The notes below the pieces were generated by a model. That model worked only from the letters and a program-made list of their open reading frames with translations. It ran no database searches and was not told the DNA's origin. A stretch of 64,000 nt of DNA from an uncultured Eubacteriales bacterium. Lineage in GTDB: Bacteria; Bacillota; Clostridia; Oscillospirales; Acutalibacteraceae. The stretch covers positions 1 to 64,000 of the forward strand of contig CAKSJY010000004.1 of the NCBI GenBank assembly GCA_934464585.1. Direction: 5' to 3'. Position 1 is the first letter of the stretch; every line of letters starts with the position of its first letter. The position numbers were made by a program, and so were the translations under genes. This document shows positions 1 to 7,424 of the stretch, in pieces.

Positions 1-423
1 AACTTTTGTTGATTGATTAGATTTTCAATTGTTCTCTCGTTCTGAACTCTTTCTCTTTTTAGTTCCCTTTGTACTGTATTTTCCTGCAAGATATTTTCTG
101 TTTCATTATTTTCTGTTATCTTGTTTTCTCTATTAATTAGGTTAGTCCTTAGGAACGTGTTCTCACTTATATATTTCTTGACCGCTTTATTTTCTATCTC
201 TCTGTATTTGTTCAATACTTCTCTAGATAGATTCATTCGGTTTGTGTTATTCTCATTTACTTCTAATCTATTGATCAACTTTTGTTGATTGATTAGATTT
301 TCAATTGTTCTCTCGTTCTGAACTCTTTCTCTTTTTAGTTCCCTTTGTACTGTGTTTTCCTGCAAGATATTTTCTGTTTCATTATTTTCTGTTATCTTGT
401 TTTCCCTATTAATTAGGTTAGTT
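1..423. repeat. In-frame 276-bp tandem repeat
   Basis: Bases 1-147 and 277-423 match except for a few substitutions (for example at 88/364). The 276-bp period is exactly 92 codons, so the repeat expands the minus-strand coding sequence without shifting frame. More copies may lie beyond the left edge. Confidence 0.9.
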
Positions 424-1064
424 CTATGGATTATATTGTGTAAATCATTGTCATTTAAGATATATTTATTAGATATGTTATTTATAAATTGAATATTGTT
501 TGATTTATTTAATTTTTTATTATTCGTATAAACCTGAGATTTTAAGGATGAAGTCTCTTCATTTAGATCTTTATATAAAATTTTTTTTTTGTTTTCAGAT
601 AAAGACTCTATTAGATGTTTAAATTCATCAGAGTCAAAATTATTGTTTATAACAGTATTATGTATTTGCTTAACTTGGGCACTACTAATCGAATCCTTAG
701 CGAACAATAGTTCCCTTTCTAAGGTATCCAATAGATTTTGCTTTATCATTAAGCTATTGATTAACCCTGTCTGTTTGTTTTGTGAAGCACGCATTTGGAA
801 CAATAAACTTACAATGATGTCAATCGGTGAATCATCTGATTTTCTTTGCACATTAGACTTATGAATCAAGTTATTATTAATAAAGTACTGCTGATCACCG
901 TTATCAGAAAATCTAGATTTTAAGGATTTAGATGCTCTTTGTAGAAATTTCTCATAAAATGATTCACTTATAGAACGGTCTGCTATGGTAGTAATTGTTC
1001 TTGTCTTAATATTCAATGTTGTAGGCTTTATAAAATTTAAAGTTTTAAAAAATTTTTTATTCAT
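1..1064 (-). CDS. Partial N/E/Q-rich coiled-coil protein with 92-aa tandem repeats (CIS locus)
   Basis: The frame is open from an ATG at 1064 (AAAGGA-type RBS just upstream) to the window edge, so the C-terminus is missing. No family was recognised. The first ~200 residues begin MNKKFFKTLNFIKPTTLNIK and are polar. The visible remainder is Asn/Glu/Lys/Gln-rich, predicted largely helical, and contains an in-frame duplication with a period of 276 nt (92 codons): bases 1-147 repeat almost exactly at 277-423. It lies downstream of the sheath/tube genes in the same orientation, after a 266-bp gap. By position and coiled-coil character it could be a length-determining, fibre or scaffold component of the injection system, but that is inference. 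Confidence 0.7.
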   Translation of the reverse strand, partial: MNKKFFKTLNFIKPTTLNIKTRTITTIADRSISESFYEKFLQRASKSLKSRFSDNGDQQYFINNNLIHKSNVQRKSDDSPIDIIVSLLFQMRASQNKQTGLINSLMIKQNLLDTLERELLFAKDSISSAQVKQIHNTVINNNFDSDEFKHLIESLSENKKKILYKDLNEETSSLKSQVYTNNKKLNKSNNIQFINNISNKYILNDNDLHNIIHRTNLINRENKITENNETENILQENTVQRELKRERVQNERTIENLINQQKLINRLEVNENNTNRMNLSREVLNKYREIENKAVKKYISENTFLRTNLINRENKITENNETENILQENTVQRELKRERVQNERTIENLINQQK

Positions 1065-1330
1065 AACAAATACGTCCTTTATAAAATCAAATTATAATAA
1101 GTCCGATAAATTCGGAAATATCAGTATGTATTTTTAATCTCTGTAATCAATCGTAAAAGCGCTTATATCATAGTAATAAATTTCAATTAAAAACTAGAAC
1201 TCCATTTTTGCATCATTTTCTAAGTCTGAAATCAGTAAAAGAATATTAGGTCAAAGGCGAATACATTAGAATAACAACTAATTTTCTGAATTATAGTCGT
1301 TTATATATAAATTTAATGTTTGTCTTTTAC

Positions 1331-2206
1331 TTATTTATTTTCTTCCTCTGTTTCCTCGTCTTTATCCTCACCGTATAGTTCTTCTTCCCTCTCTTTTCGC
1401 TCTTCCTCATACTCTCGGCTTCTTTCTTCTCTTTCCTCTCTTTCCCTTTCTCTTCTTTTTGCTGCCTCTTCTTCTTCTCTCGCTTCTTCTTCCTTTCTCT
1501 TATTCTCTTCTTCTCTTTCTTTTTCCTTTCTTTCCTCGTCTTTTCTCTTTGCTTCCTGTCTTTCTTCTTCTTCCCTTCTTCTCCTCTCTTTGTTCCTTTC
1601 CGCTGCTTCCTTGTCTTCCTGCCTTTTTTGCTCTCTCTTTTCTTCATAGCTTTTGTTATCCTTAGATACAGAAACACCTTCTATAATACTCTCTACATCT
1701 GGTATACCTATATTATGTAATCCTTCATGTGCAATTGTAAAAGTTTCTATTAAGGGCACCGAACTTTGTGCATCCAAATCCGACATAGTCCATTCGATAA
1801 TTCCTTGAGCTCTAAAGGCAAATAGGCCTCTCAATTCTCTATCACGACCTAAAACAAAAATAGTTCCTGGCATTCCTGGATAATCAAGGGCTGTATCCCC
1901 AAATAGCAAATCAGTAATAGGGAGATATGAAGAGATTAGAGATCTAGATCTATATCCACGTTTAAAAGTCAGCGTTTGTATTTGAGACATAGGCTTTTTT
2001 AATAATATTACGTTATCATTTCTTCCACCTTCAACTATAGAGTCTACTTCTCTCTTTTTAGAAAAGCCTGTAACAGATTGAAATCCAAAAACTGTAACTC
2101 CCAACATAACTACGAAATTTATTCCTGGGAATGGTTCTGAACGAGCCTTTAGTGATGGCATTACATTACTAAAACTTTCGCTTGAAAAAAAATTAGGTAT
2201 TCTCAT
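1331..2206 (-). CDS. Tail-tube-like CIS protein with long charged C-terminal helix
   Basis: 291 aa from the ATG at 2206, preferred over an upstream GTG because an AAAGGAG site lies 11 nt before it. The N-terminal ~190 residues resemble the phage-tail/gp19-like tube family (Afp1/Afp5 type): a start like KARSEPFPGINFVV, a GF.SVTGFS segment and a TFKRGY strand. The last ~105 residues are almost only E, R and K with scattered S, Q and Y, consistent with a single stable alpha-helix or coiled coil. That tail is absent from the neighbouring 155-aa tube protein. It is probably a second tube or tube-initiator subunit at the baseplate end. The role of the charged extension is unknown. Confidence 0.75.
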   Translation of the reverse strand: MRIPNFFSSESFSNVMPSLKARSEPFPGINFVVMLGVTVFGFQSVTGFSKKREVDSIVEGGRNDNVILLKKPMSQIQTLTFKRGYRSRSLISSYLPITDLLFGDTALDYPGMPGTIFVLGRDRELRGLFAFRAQGIIEWTMSDLDAQSSVPLIETFTIAHEGLHNIGIPDVESIIEGVSVSKDNKSYEEKREQKRQEDKEAAERNKERRRREEEERQEAKRKDEERKEKEREEENKRKEEEAREEEEAAKRREREREEREERSREYEEERKEREEELYGEDKDEETEEENK

Positions 2207-2261
2207 TATTCTTATTTCTCCTTTCACTATAAGTTATTTGAAGGTGACAAAATTTGGTTTG

Positions 2262-2444
2262 TCATATTTCAAATATATTCTTTCTTTCGTCACCATTCAT
2301 TTTCTTATTAATCTTAGACGCTTCCTTACAAAATCTAACTCTTTCCTTATGGTCAAGCTGCATAATTTCATCATGAGACCAATTGAAATAGTATGCCAAA
2401 AAAGCTATCTCCTCATACAATACGTTTAGGGGATAACTTTTCAA
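2262..2444 (-). CDS. DUF6760-like small CIS protein
   Basis: 60 aa. The start is a TTG at 2444 that overlaps the stop of the preceding chaperone-like gene, with GGGGGAA as RBS, so the two are translationally coupled. The YPLNVLYEEIAFLAYYFNWS segment followed by a charged IMQLDHKERVRFC stretch matches the short DUF6760 proteins that sit just after the tail-assembly gene in CIS operons. Its biochemical role is not known. The context makes it a structural or assembly accessory. Confidence 0.75.
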   Translation of the reverse strand: MKSYPLNVLYEEIAFLAYYFNWSHDEIMQLDHKERVRFCKEASKINKKMNGDERKNIFEI

Positions 2445-2809
2445 GATTCCCCCAAGGAAGGTACCTCGATAGTAATTTCATGTTTACAATGTGGACAAGT
2501 TTCTCTAATATAAATTGGCTCTACAGCATTTATACTTTGATATAATTCTTGCAAATAAGCTATATCTGGTGTGAACAATTGTTCGATTACATCAGTATCA
2601 ATTTTCTCAAGAGTTCCTAACTTTGTGATAACTCTTGACAAGAGCATTATACTTAAATATCCCGGATTGCTTTTTACTCTCGGATCTTTTAGAGGTATGA
2701 TTTCATCAGCTGCAGTTGCTAATCTCATAACTCCTCTTTTGTGAATTTCGCCATTTTTGTCTACATAACCCTTAGGTAATTCAAAATTTACCTCTGTTTG
2801 AAAAGACAT
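2441..2809 (-). CDS. CIS tail assembly chaperone-like protein
   Basis: 122 aa from the ATG at 2809, 12 nt after an AGGAG. A GTG at 2818 is possible but only 3 nt from that RBS. The pattern FELPKGYVDKNGEIHKRGVM, then RLATAADEIIPLKDPRV, then a helical LSRVITKLG segment, is typical of the short tail-assembly proteins found directly after the tube gene in eCIS and related phage-tail operons. The C-terminus carries a CPHC motif, perhaps half of a zinc site. It probably keeps tube or baseplate subunits assembly-competent. The identification rests on pattern and gene order. Confidence 0.75.
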   Translation of the reverse strand: MSFQTEVNFELPKGYVDKNGEIHKRGVMRLATAADEIIPLKDPRVKSNPGYLSIMLLSRVITKLGTLEKIDTDVIEQLFTPDIAYLQELYQSINAVEPIYIRETCPHCKHEITIEVPSLGES

Positions 2810-2889
2810 ATTGATCACATTCTCCTATATTTATATTGATGATTTCGTCATGCCACTAAGTGACATGACGAAATATCTTTTAAGTAATA

Positions 2890-3357
2890 TTATAAAATAC
2901 GTTCGCAACCTTCATGAGCAAGTTCTAATGTTTCCATTGCTAGTTCAGCGGTCTGAGCTTTTAAGTCAGGACCTGTGTACTTTGTTGGCCAAGCATTGCT
3001 TAATTGCCATGTTGCAACTGGTGTGTTGTCATCACGAATAGCAGGATCCATAAGATTGATTGTAACAGTCTGTGCTTTCTTATAGTGTCCATTAATGTTC
3101 TCACTTATCCAGTTAAAGAACTCATTATCAGTATCACCTTCACCTTCATTAGCTACTAGTACACCTCTTTTAAGAGTAACATTACCATACTTAGCTAATC
3201 CAGGGAACTTCTGAGTTGTATATACTGTACTATCGCCTGCTCTATATTCGATTGGATCGTAAGTTACATCAAATCCAGATACCTCACTAAATTGAGCTAT
3301 CGTTCTACCATCTATTTCTACAGAGAACTGAAAAGTTCTTAATACTAATGATGCCAT
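2890..3357 (-). CDS. CIS inner tube protein (gp19-like)
   Basis: 155 aa, the usual length of the phage-tail tube family. Diagnostic segments are the N-terminal TFQFSVEIDGRTIAQFSEVSG, the mid-protein YRAGDSTVYTTQKFPGL followed by VTLKRGV, and a C-terminal METLELAHEG. Subunits of this family stack as hexameric rings inside the sheath and form the rigid tube propelled on contraction. It lies 27 bp downstream of the sheath gene in the same operon, the canonical arrangement. Confidence 0.92.
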   Translation of the reverse strand: MASLVLRTFQFSVEIDGRTIAQFSEVSGFDVTYDPIEYRAGDSTVYTTQKFPGLAKYGNVTLKRGVLVANEGEGDTDNEFFNWISENINGHYKKAQTVTINLMDPAIRDDNTPVATWQLSNAWPTKYTGPDLKAQTAELAMETLELAHEGCERIL

Positions 3358-3384
3358 TTAAAATTCTTCCCCTTTCTAAATTAA

Positions 3385-5106
3385 TTATTCACCTGTTCTT
3401 TGTGTAACCTTAAAGATTACGAACTCAGCAGGTTTAACCGGTGCTACACCGATTACGCAGATTAATCTTCCGCCTTCAATGTCATCTTGAGTCATTGTAT
3501 TTGTTCCAATGTCTACAAAGAATGCTTCTGATTCAGATGCACCAGCAAGAGCACCGCCTCTCCACATACCTGTTAGGAATGTTTCGATACTTCTTCTTAC
3601 TCTAATCCATAGTAATTCATCGTTTGGCTCAAATACAACCCAGTTTGTATTTGCTTTAATTGATTCTTCTAAGTAGATAAACAAACGTCTAACGTTGATG
3701 TATTTCCATGCTGGGTTTGAAGAAGCTGTTCTAGCACCCCATACTCTAATTCCAGCACCAGGGAATCTTCTAATTAAGTTAACTCCCTTTGGATTCAATA
3801 CATCTTGCTCACCAATATTATAGTTATTGTATAGACCTGTACAATTCATAACTACTTCATTTGCAGGAGCTTTATGGACACCTCTTGCAGCGTCACTTCT
3901 TGCATATATGCCCATTATAGAACCTGAAGGTGGTATGTAAGTACTCTTCTTGTCTAGTGGATCATATACTTCAAGCCACGGATGATACATTGCACAATAG
4001 TCACTATCTATAGTTTCACTATGAGCAACTAACTCTGCTACTGTTTTGCTTGCCTTTGGCATATCCAATACAGCAAATCTGCTACCAAGGCCTTCGCAAT
4101 GAGCAACTAATGAAAGTTGTACATTAGAGCTAACAACACCAGGCACTGCCATTATACTAACTTCATTATTGTCTAGGAATGCTTGGATACCTGTACGTTC
4201 GCCAGGTCCTTTATCCTCGCCGATGAAATCTACATCGCTAAGATTTTCTATACTACCTTTTGAACCGTTCTTTAAAGTTATTGTAACAACGTCTTTTTCA
4301 ACTCCAAATACTTCTTGAACTATGTTCAATGGTGTAAGTGGTAAAGAATTTGCTTTTGCAGTTACATTTACTACAAGAGACTTTGCTAATATTTTTTCAA
4401 TAAATTCAGGAATTTCTGGATTTAAAGAAACATTGTGATATGATTCAACAGTTTCATCATATTTAACTGTTATATCCATTTCACAAGTTTTAATTGTGAT
4501 CTTTGGTAGAAGTGCATTATCTACTACATCACTTGAGAAAGGAGCTTCAAAAGTTATGATTTTGTCATTAACGTCTATAATGATATTGTATTCAGGTGAA
4601 CCTGAACCTTCTAGAACAACAACGTCTCCAGCATTAAAGCCGAAAGCTGACTTAACTCTATAAGCACCTGCTCCTAAATCTTCAAAAATTTGTGTTTTTG
4701 CTTTGCTCGATTCTGAGAAAGTAATTGTAACTGCATTTCCCCACTTACCTGGGTCCTTTGCTTCAAACTCAATAACTCCCTCTTGTCCTGGAGCACAAAC
4801 GCTCTTAGCTATCATTGCATCTGTAGGTGCTACTCTCATTACATAAGCGCGGCTTCCTCCATTTGCAAAGAAGTTACTTACTGAATATGCTAAATAACGA
4901 TATTCACCAAATTCACTCTCTTGGAGATAACCTCCAAATTTACGATTAAATTCTGCTTGGCTTGTTACTAATACCGGAGCGCCACTTACTGGTCCTTTTT
5001 CTGCAACTCCGACAAAGCCTGCTGTACTTGTTCCTACTCCTTGTACAGGAGTAGTAACATTACCTGTTTCTTCGATATAAACTCCAGGTGATAAATATTC
5101 AGCCAT
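3385..5106 (-). CDS. CIS contractile sheath protein
   Basis: 573 aa. The N-terminus MAEYLSPGVYIEETGN and the following TSTAGFVGVAEKGP are hallmarks of phage tail sheath/FI-type proteins. The C-terminal third contains VWGARTASSNPAWKYINVRR and ends in a domain with FEPNDELLWIRVRRSIETFL, both conserved in sheaths. It forms the contractile outer cylinder. It is much longer than, and not closely related to, the 351-aa phage sheath at 58325-59380, so two distinct contractile systems are present. A 147-bp gap with hairpin potential separates it from the preceding gene. Confidence 0.93.
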   Translation of the reverse strand: MAEYLSPGVYIEETGNVTTPVQGVGTSTAGFVGVAEKGPVSGAPVLVTSQAEFNRKFGGYLQESEFGEYRYLAYSVSNFFANGGSRAYVMRVAPTDAMIAKSVCAPGQEGVIEFEAKDPGKWGNAVTITFSESSKAKTQIFEDLGAGAYRVKSAFGFNAGDVVVLEGSGSPEYNIIIDVNDKIITFEAPFSSDVVDNALLPKITIKTCEMDITVKYDETVESYHNVSLNPEIPEFIEKILAKSLVVNVTAKANSLPLTPLNIVQEVFGVEKDVVTITLKNGSKGSIENLSDVDFIGEDKGPGERTGIQAFLDNNEVSIMAVPGVVSSNVQLSLVAHCEGLGSRFAVLDMPKASKTVAELVAHSETIDSDYCAMYHPWLEVYDPLDKKSTYIPPSGSIMGIYARSDAARGVHKAPANEVVMNCTGLYNNYNIGEQDVLNPKGVNLIRRFPGAGIRVWGARTASSNPAWKYINVRRLFIYLEESIKANTNWVVFEPNDELLWIRVRRSIETFLTGMWRGGALAGASESEAFFVDIGTNTMTQDDIEGGRLICVIGVAPVKPAEFVIFKVTQRTGE

Positions 5107-5117
5107 AATTTTTTCGG

Positions 5118-5147
5118 TTTCCTCTATTTTAAAAATAGTAGAAAACC
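5118..5147 (-). other. Hairpin in the leader of the sheath gene
   Basis: GGTTTCCTCTATTTT pairs imperfectly with AAAATAGTAGAAAACC around a tiny loop, 12-40 nt upstream of the sheath ATG. It may act as a processing or attenuation structure between the first gene and the highly expressed sheath gene. It has no T-run on the minus strand that would make it a clear terminator. Confidence 0.35.
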
Positions 5148-5253
5148 TCTCAACTCCTTTCGTTTTTGATTCTTAAACTTAAACCTTTAGTTAGTTGAAT
5201 TTATTTACTAAATAGGTTTTCCCTATCTGTAAATCTAAATTAATGAAGTAAAA

Positions 5254-6144
5254 TTATTCTTCATCTTCTATATGCTCTTCTTTATCTTCTTGCCTTTCTT
5301 CATTTTCAGACTCAATATCTTGAGCATCATTTTGGGCATTCATTTCTTTAATTTGTTTCTCAATATCCTCTATATTGGAAATATTTAGGAAGCCCTCTTC
5401 AGCAAGTCTTTTCTTAAGCATATACAAGAATATGATATCATCGACTACCTTTGATTTAGTTTTTCTGGCAGTCTCTTTCGCTGAGTTAACAATGTGGAAA
5501 AACTTTTGCCTGAACAAAAAATTCTTCGTCTCTTTAAACGTTTGATCTTGCATCGGCAAATCCTTATTTGCTACAGCCCCACTTGTTTTTCGGAAGTCAA
5601 GAACATCATCCATAGTAGTTAATCCTTGCTCTACTTCAGAAAACCTGTCCATTTGTTGTTCAATATAAACCAAATCACGAGTAGAGTCTGTTCTGAGAAC
5701 ATTTATACCACCCAAAAAGCTTTTATCATTTGTTAGAAACCTTTCAGATCCATAGGTCCATGCCCTTCTCGTTGTATTTCCTTCAACAAATTCTCTTGAA
5801 TTCCATGTTCTTGCATGATGCTCTCTAAACATTAATACAATGTCATCTTTTTTAGCATCATATCCAACCTCAACTACACCGGTATTTAAATCTATTTCAC
5901 CAATTTTATTTGGTGGTGATTTAGCAGATTTGTTAGTTGTTGGTCTTATACCATCCATCTTTTCCTTGGAAACCATATCCGACTTATTGGTAACACTGTT
6001 AATCTTACTATGTACCGGATCGTTTTGATATCTCAAATTACTTCTTTGAGCTAAAGAGCCAAAGTCAACTGCATTACTAAAGCTTTGACCTTTTCGTTTC
6101 AATGCTTCTTTTTTATCTGATTCTAACTTTTCATAAAACGACAT
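5254..6144 (-). CDS. Unrecognised first gene of the CIS operon
   Basis: 296 aa, soluble, with no signal peptide or membrane segment. I do not recognise the family. Residues 1-80 are Lys/Ser-rich and look disordered. A central part includes FREHHARTWNSREFVEGN and GINVLRTDSTRDLVYIEQQM. The last ~35 residues are strongly acidic (ESENEERQEDKEEH). It is the promoter-proximal gene of the operon that continues into the sheath and tube. It may be an assembly factor, cap component or cargo. None of these can be decided from sequence. Confidence 0.7.
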   Translation of the reverse strand: MSFYEKLESDKKEALKRKGQSFSNAVDFGSLAQRSNLRYQNDPVHSKINSVTNKSDMVSKEKMDGIRPTTNKSAKSPPNKIGEIDLNTGVVEVGYDAKKDDIVLMFREHHARTWNSREFVEGNTTRRAWTYGSERFLTNDKSFLGGINVLRTDSTRDLVYIEQQMDRFSEVEQGLTTMDDVLDFRKTSGAVANKDLPMQDQTFKETKNFLFRQKFFHIVNSAKETARKTKSKVVDDIIFLYMLKKRLAEEGFLNISNIEDIEKQIKEMNAQNDAQDIESENEERQEDKEEHIEDEE

Positions 6145-6187
6145 TGATCAAAACCCCTTTTCTAGAAGTCTTTAACTCTATGAATAG

Positions 6188-6216
6188 ATAATAACACTGA
6201 AATCTCTTGTTGTCAA
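6188..6216 (-). promoter_or_regulatory. Sigma-A promoter of the CIS operon
   Basis: On the minus strand TTGACA (6211-6216) and TATTAT (6188-6193) are separated by exactly 17 bp, about 45 bp upstream of the first CIS gene. The perfect -35 and spacing predict strong housekeeping expression unless an unseen repressor acts. Confidence 0.8.
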
Positions 6217-6497
6217 CATTTAATTTAAAAAAATAAAAAAAACCTACATTTTACAACTATTTTATATACTCTTAACTTTAAAATTTCTCTATAAATATAC
6301 ATCTACTTTGCTTTTTTCTTAAATATAAATATTAATTCGATCAAATCTTCACAACAAACAACAACATTTTAAAATGTATTTTTACTAAAATTTTCATTAT
6401 ATAATATTCTCATTACTTTTATATATAGAATCATCATATTTAAACTTCCCCATTATTTAGCCCAATCACAATAATATTTCACATATGTTTTTGAATA
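6217..6497. other. AT-rich intergenic spacer between divergent units
   Basis: This 280-bp stretch lies between the CIS promoter and the dapF promoter and is very AT-rich. I see no gene, RNA or convincing operator in it. Confidence 0.6.
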
Positions 6498-6526
6498 TTG
6501 CAATATAATACCATTTGAGTTATAAT
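6498..6526 (+). promoter_or_regulatory. Sigma-A promoter of dapF-pyrG-dapL
   Basis: TTGCAA (6498-6503), a 17-bp spacer and TATAAT (6521-6526) lie about 50 bp upstream of the dapF ATG, which has its own GAGGTG ribosome binding site. Confidence 0.75.
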
Positions 6527-6578
6527 ATGTTCTGTATGTACTATAACACTTTTATATAAGTGTCTATGAGGTGAAATA

Positions 6579-7424
6579 ATGATTTTGAAATTTACAAAAA
6601 TGCACGGCTGTGGCAATGACTACATTTATATCAATTGCCTTAATCAAGAGATAGATAATCCAAGTAAGCTAAGCATTCGTTTGTCAGACCGTCACTATGC
6701 TATCGGATCAGACGGTGTAATACTAATATGTAAGTCGGATGTTGCCGATGCTAAAATGAGAATGTTTAATGCCGATGGCAGTGAAGGAAAAATGTGCGGA
6801 AATGGCATAAGATGTGTTGGAAAATATCTATATGATAAAAATCTAGTCAGTAAAGATTATATAGATATCGAAACACTAAGCGGAATAAAACACATTCATG
6901 CAGTACGCAATAATGCAAATGAAGAAGTAAAATATTTAAGAGTTGATATGGGTAAGGCTGAACTAGACCCAAAGAAAATACCTGTTAATATAAATGCGGA
7001 CAAGGTTATTAACTTTCCTATTAATATATCCGGTCAAGATTATCACATAACCTGCGTTTCTATGGGTAACCCTCATTGTATTGTATTTTGTGAGAATATA
7101 GAAAATTTAGATTTGGAGAAAATCGGACCTTTATTTGAAAAAAATTCTATTTTCCCAGAAGGTGTAAACACTGAATTTGTCGAAGTACTTGATAAAAATA
7201 CTTTGAAGATGAGAGTATGGGAACGAGGCAGCGGCGAAACCATGGCTTGCGGAACAGGTGCTTGTGCTTGTGCTGTTGCTGCTGTTGAAAATAAATATTG
7301 TGAAAAAAATAAAGATATAACTGTAAAACTAATCGGCGGAGATTTAACTATAAATTATACTGATAAAACTGTGTTTATGACTGGTCCTGCTGAAAAATCA
7401 TACGAAGGAGAAATAGAAATATGA
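6579..7424 (+). CDS. dapF: Diaminopimelate epimerase
   Basis: 281 aa, normal length. It interconverts LL- and meso-diaminopimelate for lysine and peptidoglycan synthesis in the cytoplasm. The two catalytic thiols are visible as Cys73 in KMCGNGIRCVG and Cys224 in MACGTGACACA. The N-terminal FTKMHGCGNDYI motif is also intact. The stop overlaps the pyrG start by 4 nt, and dapL follows pyrG, so the transcript links two DAP enzymes with CTP synthesis. Confidence 0.97.
   Translation: MILKFTKMHGCGNDYIYINCLNQEIDNPSKLSIRLSDRHYAIGSDGVILICKSDVADAKMRMFNADGSEGKMCGNGIRCVGKYLYDKNLVSKDYIDIETLSGIKHIHAVRNNANEEVKYLRVDMGKAELDPKKIPVNINADKVINFPINISGQDYHITCVSMGNPHCIVFCENIENLDLEKIGPLFEKNSIFPEGVNTEFVEVLDKNTLKMRVWERGSGETMACGTGACACAVAAVENKYCEKNKDITVKLIGGDLTINYTDKTVFMTGPAEKSYEGEIEI

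Noticed and set aside
589..864. Plus-strand open frame of 91 codons
   Set aside because: It lies antisense to the partial coiled-coil gene 1-1064, whose minus frame stays open for 354 codons and carries the in-frame repeat.
1320..1649. Plus-strand open frame rich in Ser and Leu
   Set aside because: It is the antisense of the E/R/K-rich tail of the minus-strand tube-like gene. The composition is a mirror of GAA/AGA codons, and it has no RBS.
1..6144. Type VI secretion system
   Set aside because: The sheath is a single FI-type protein, not a TssB/TssC pair, and the tube is gp19-like beside DUF6760. The host is a Gram-positive-type Clostridia with no T6SS membrane-complex genes in view.
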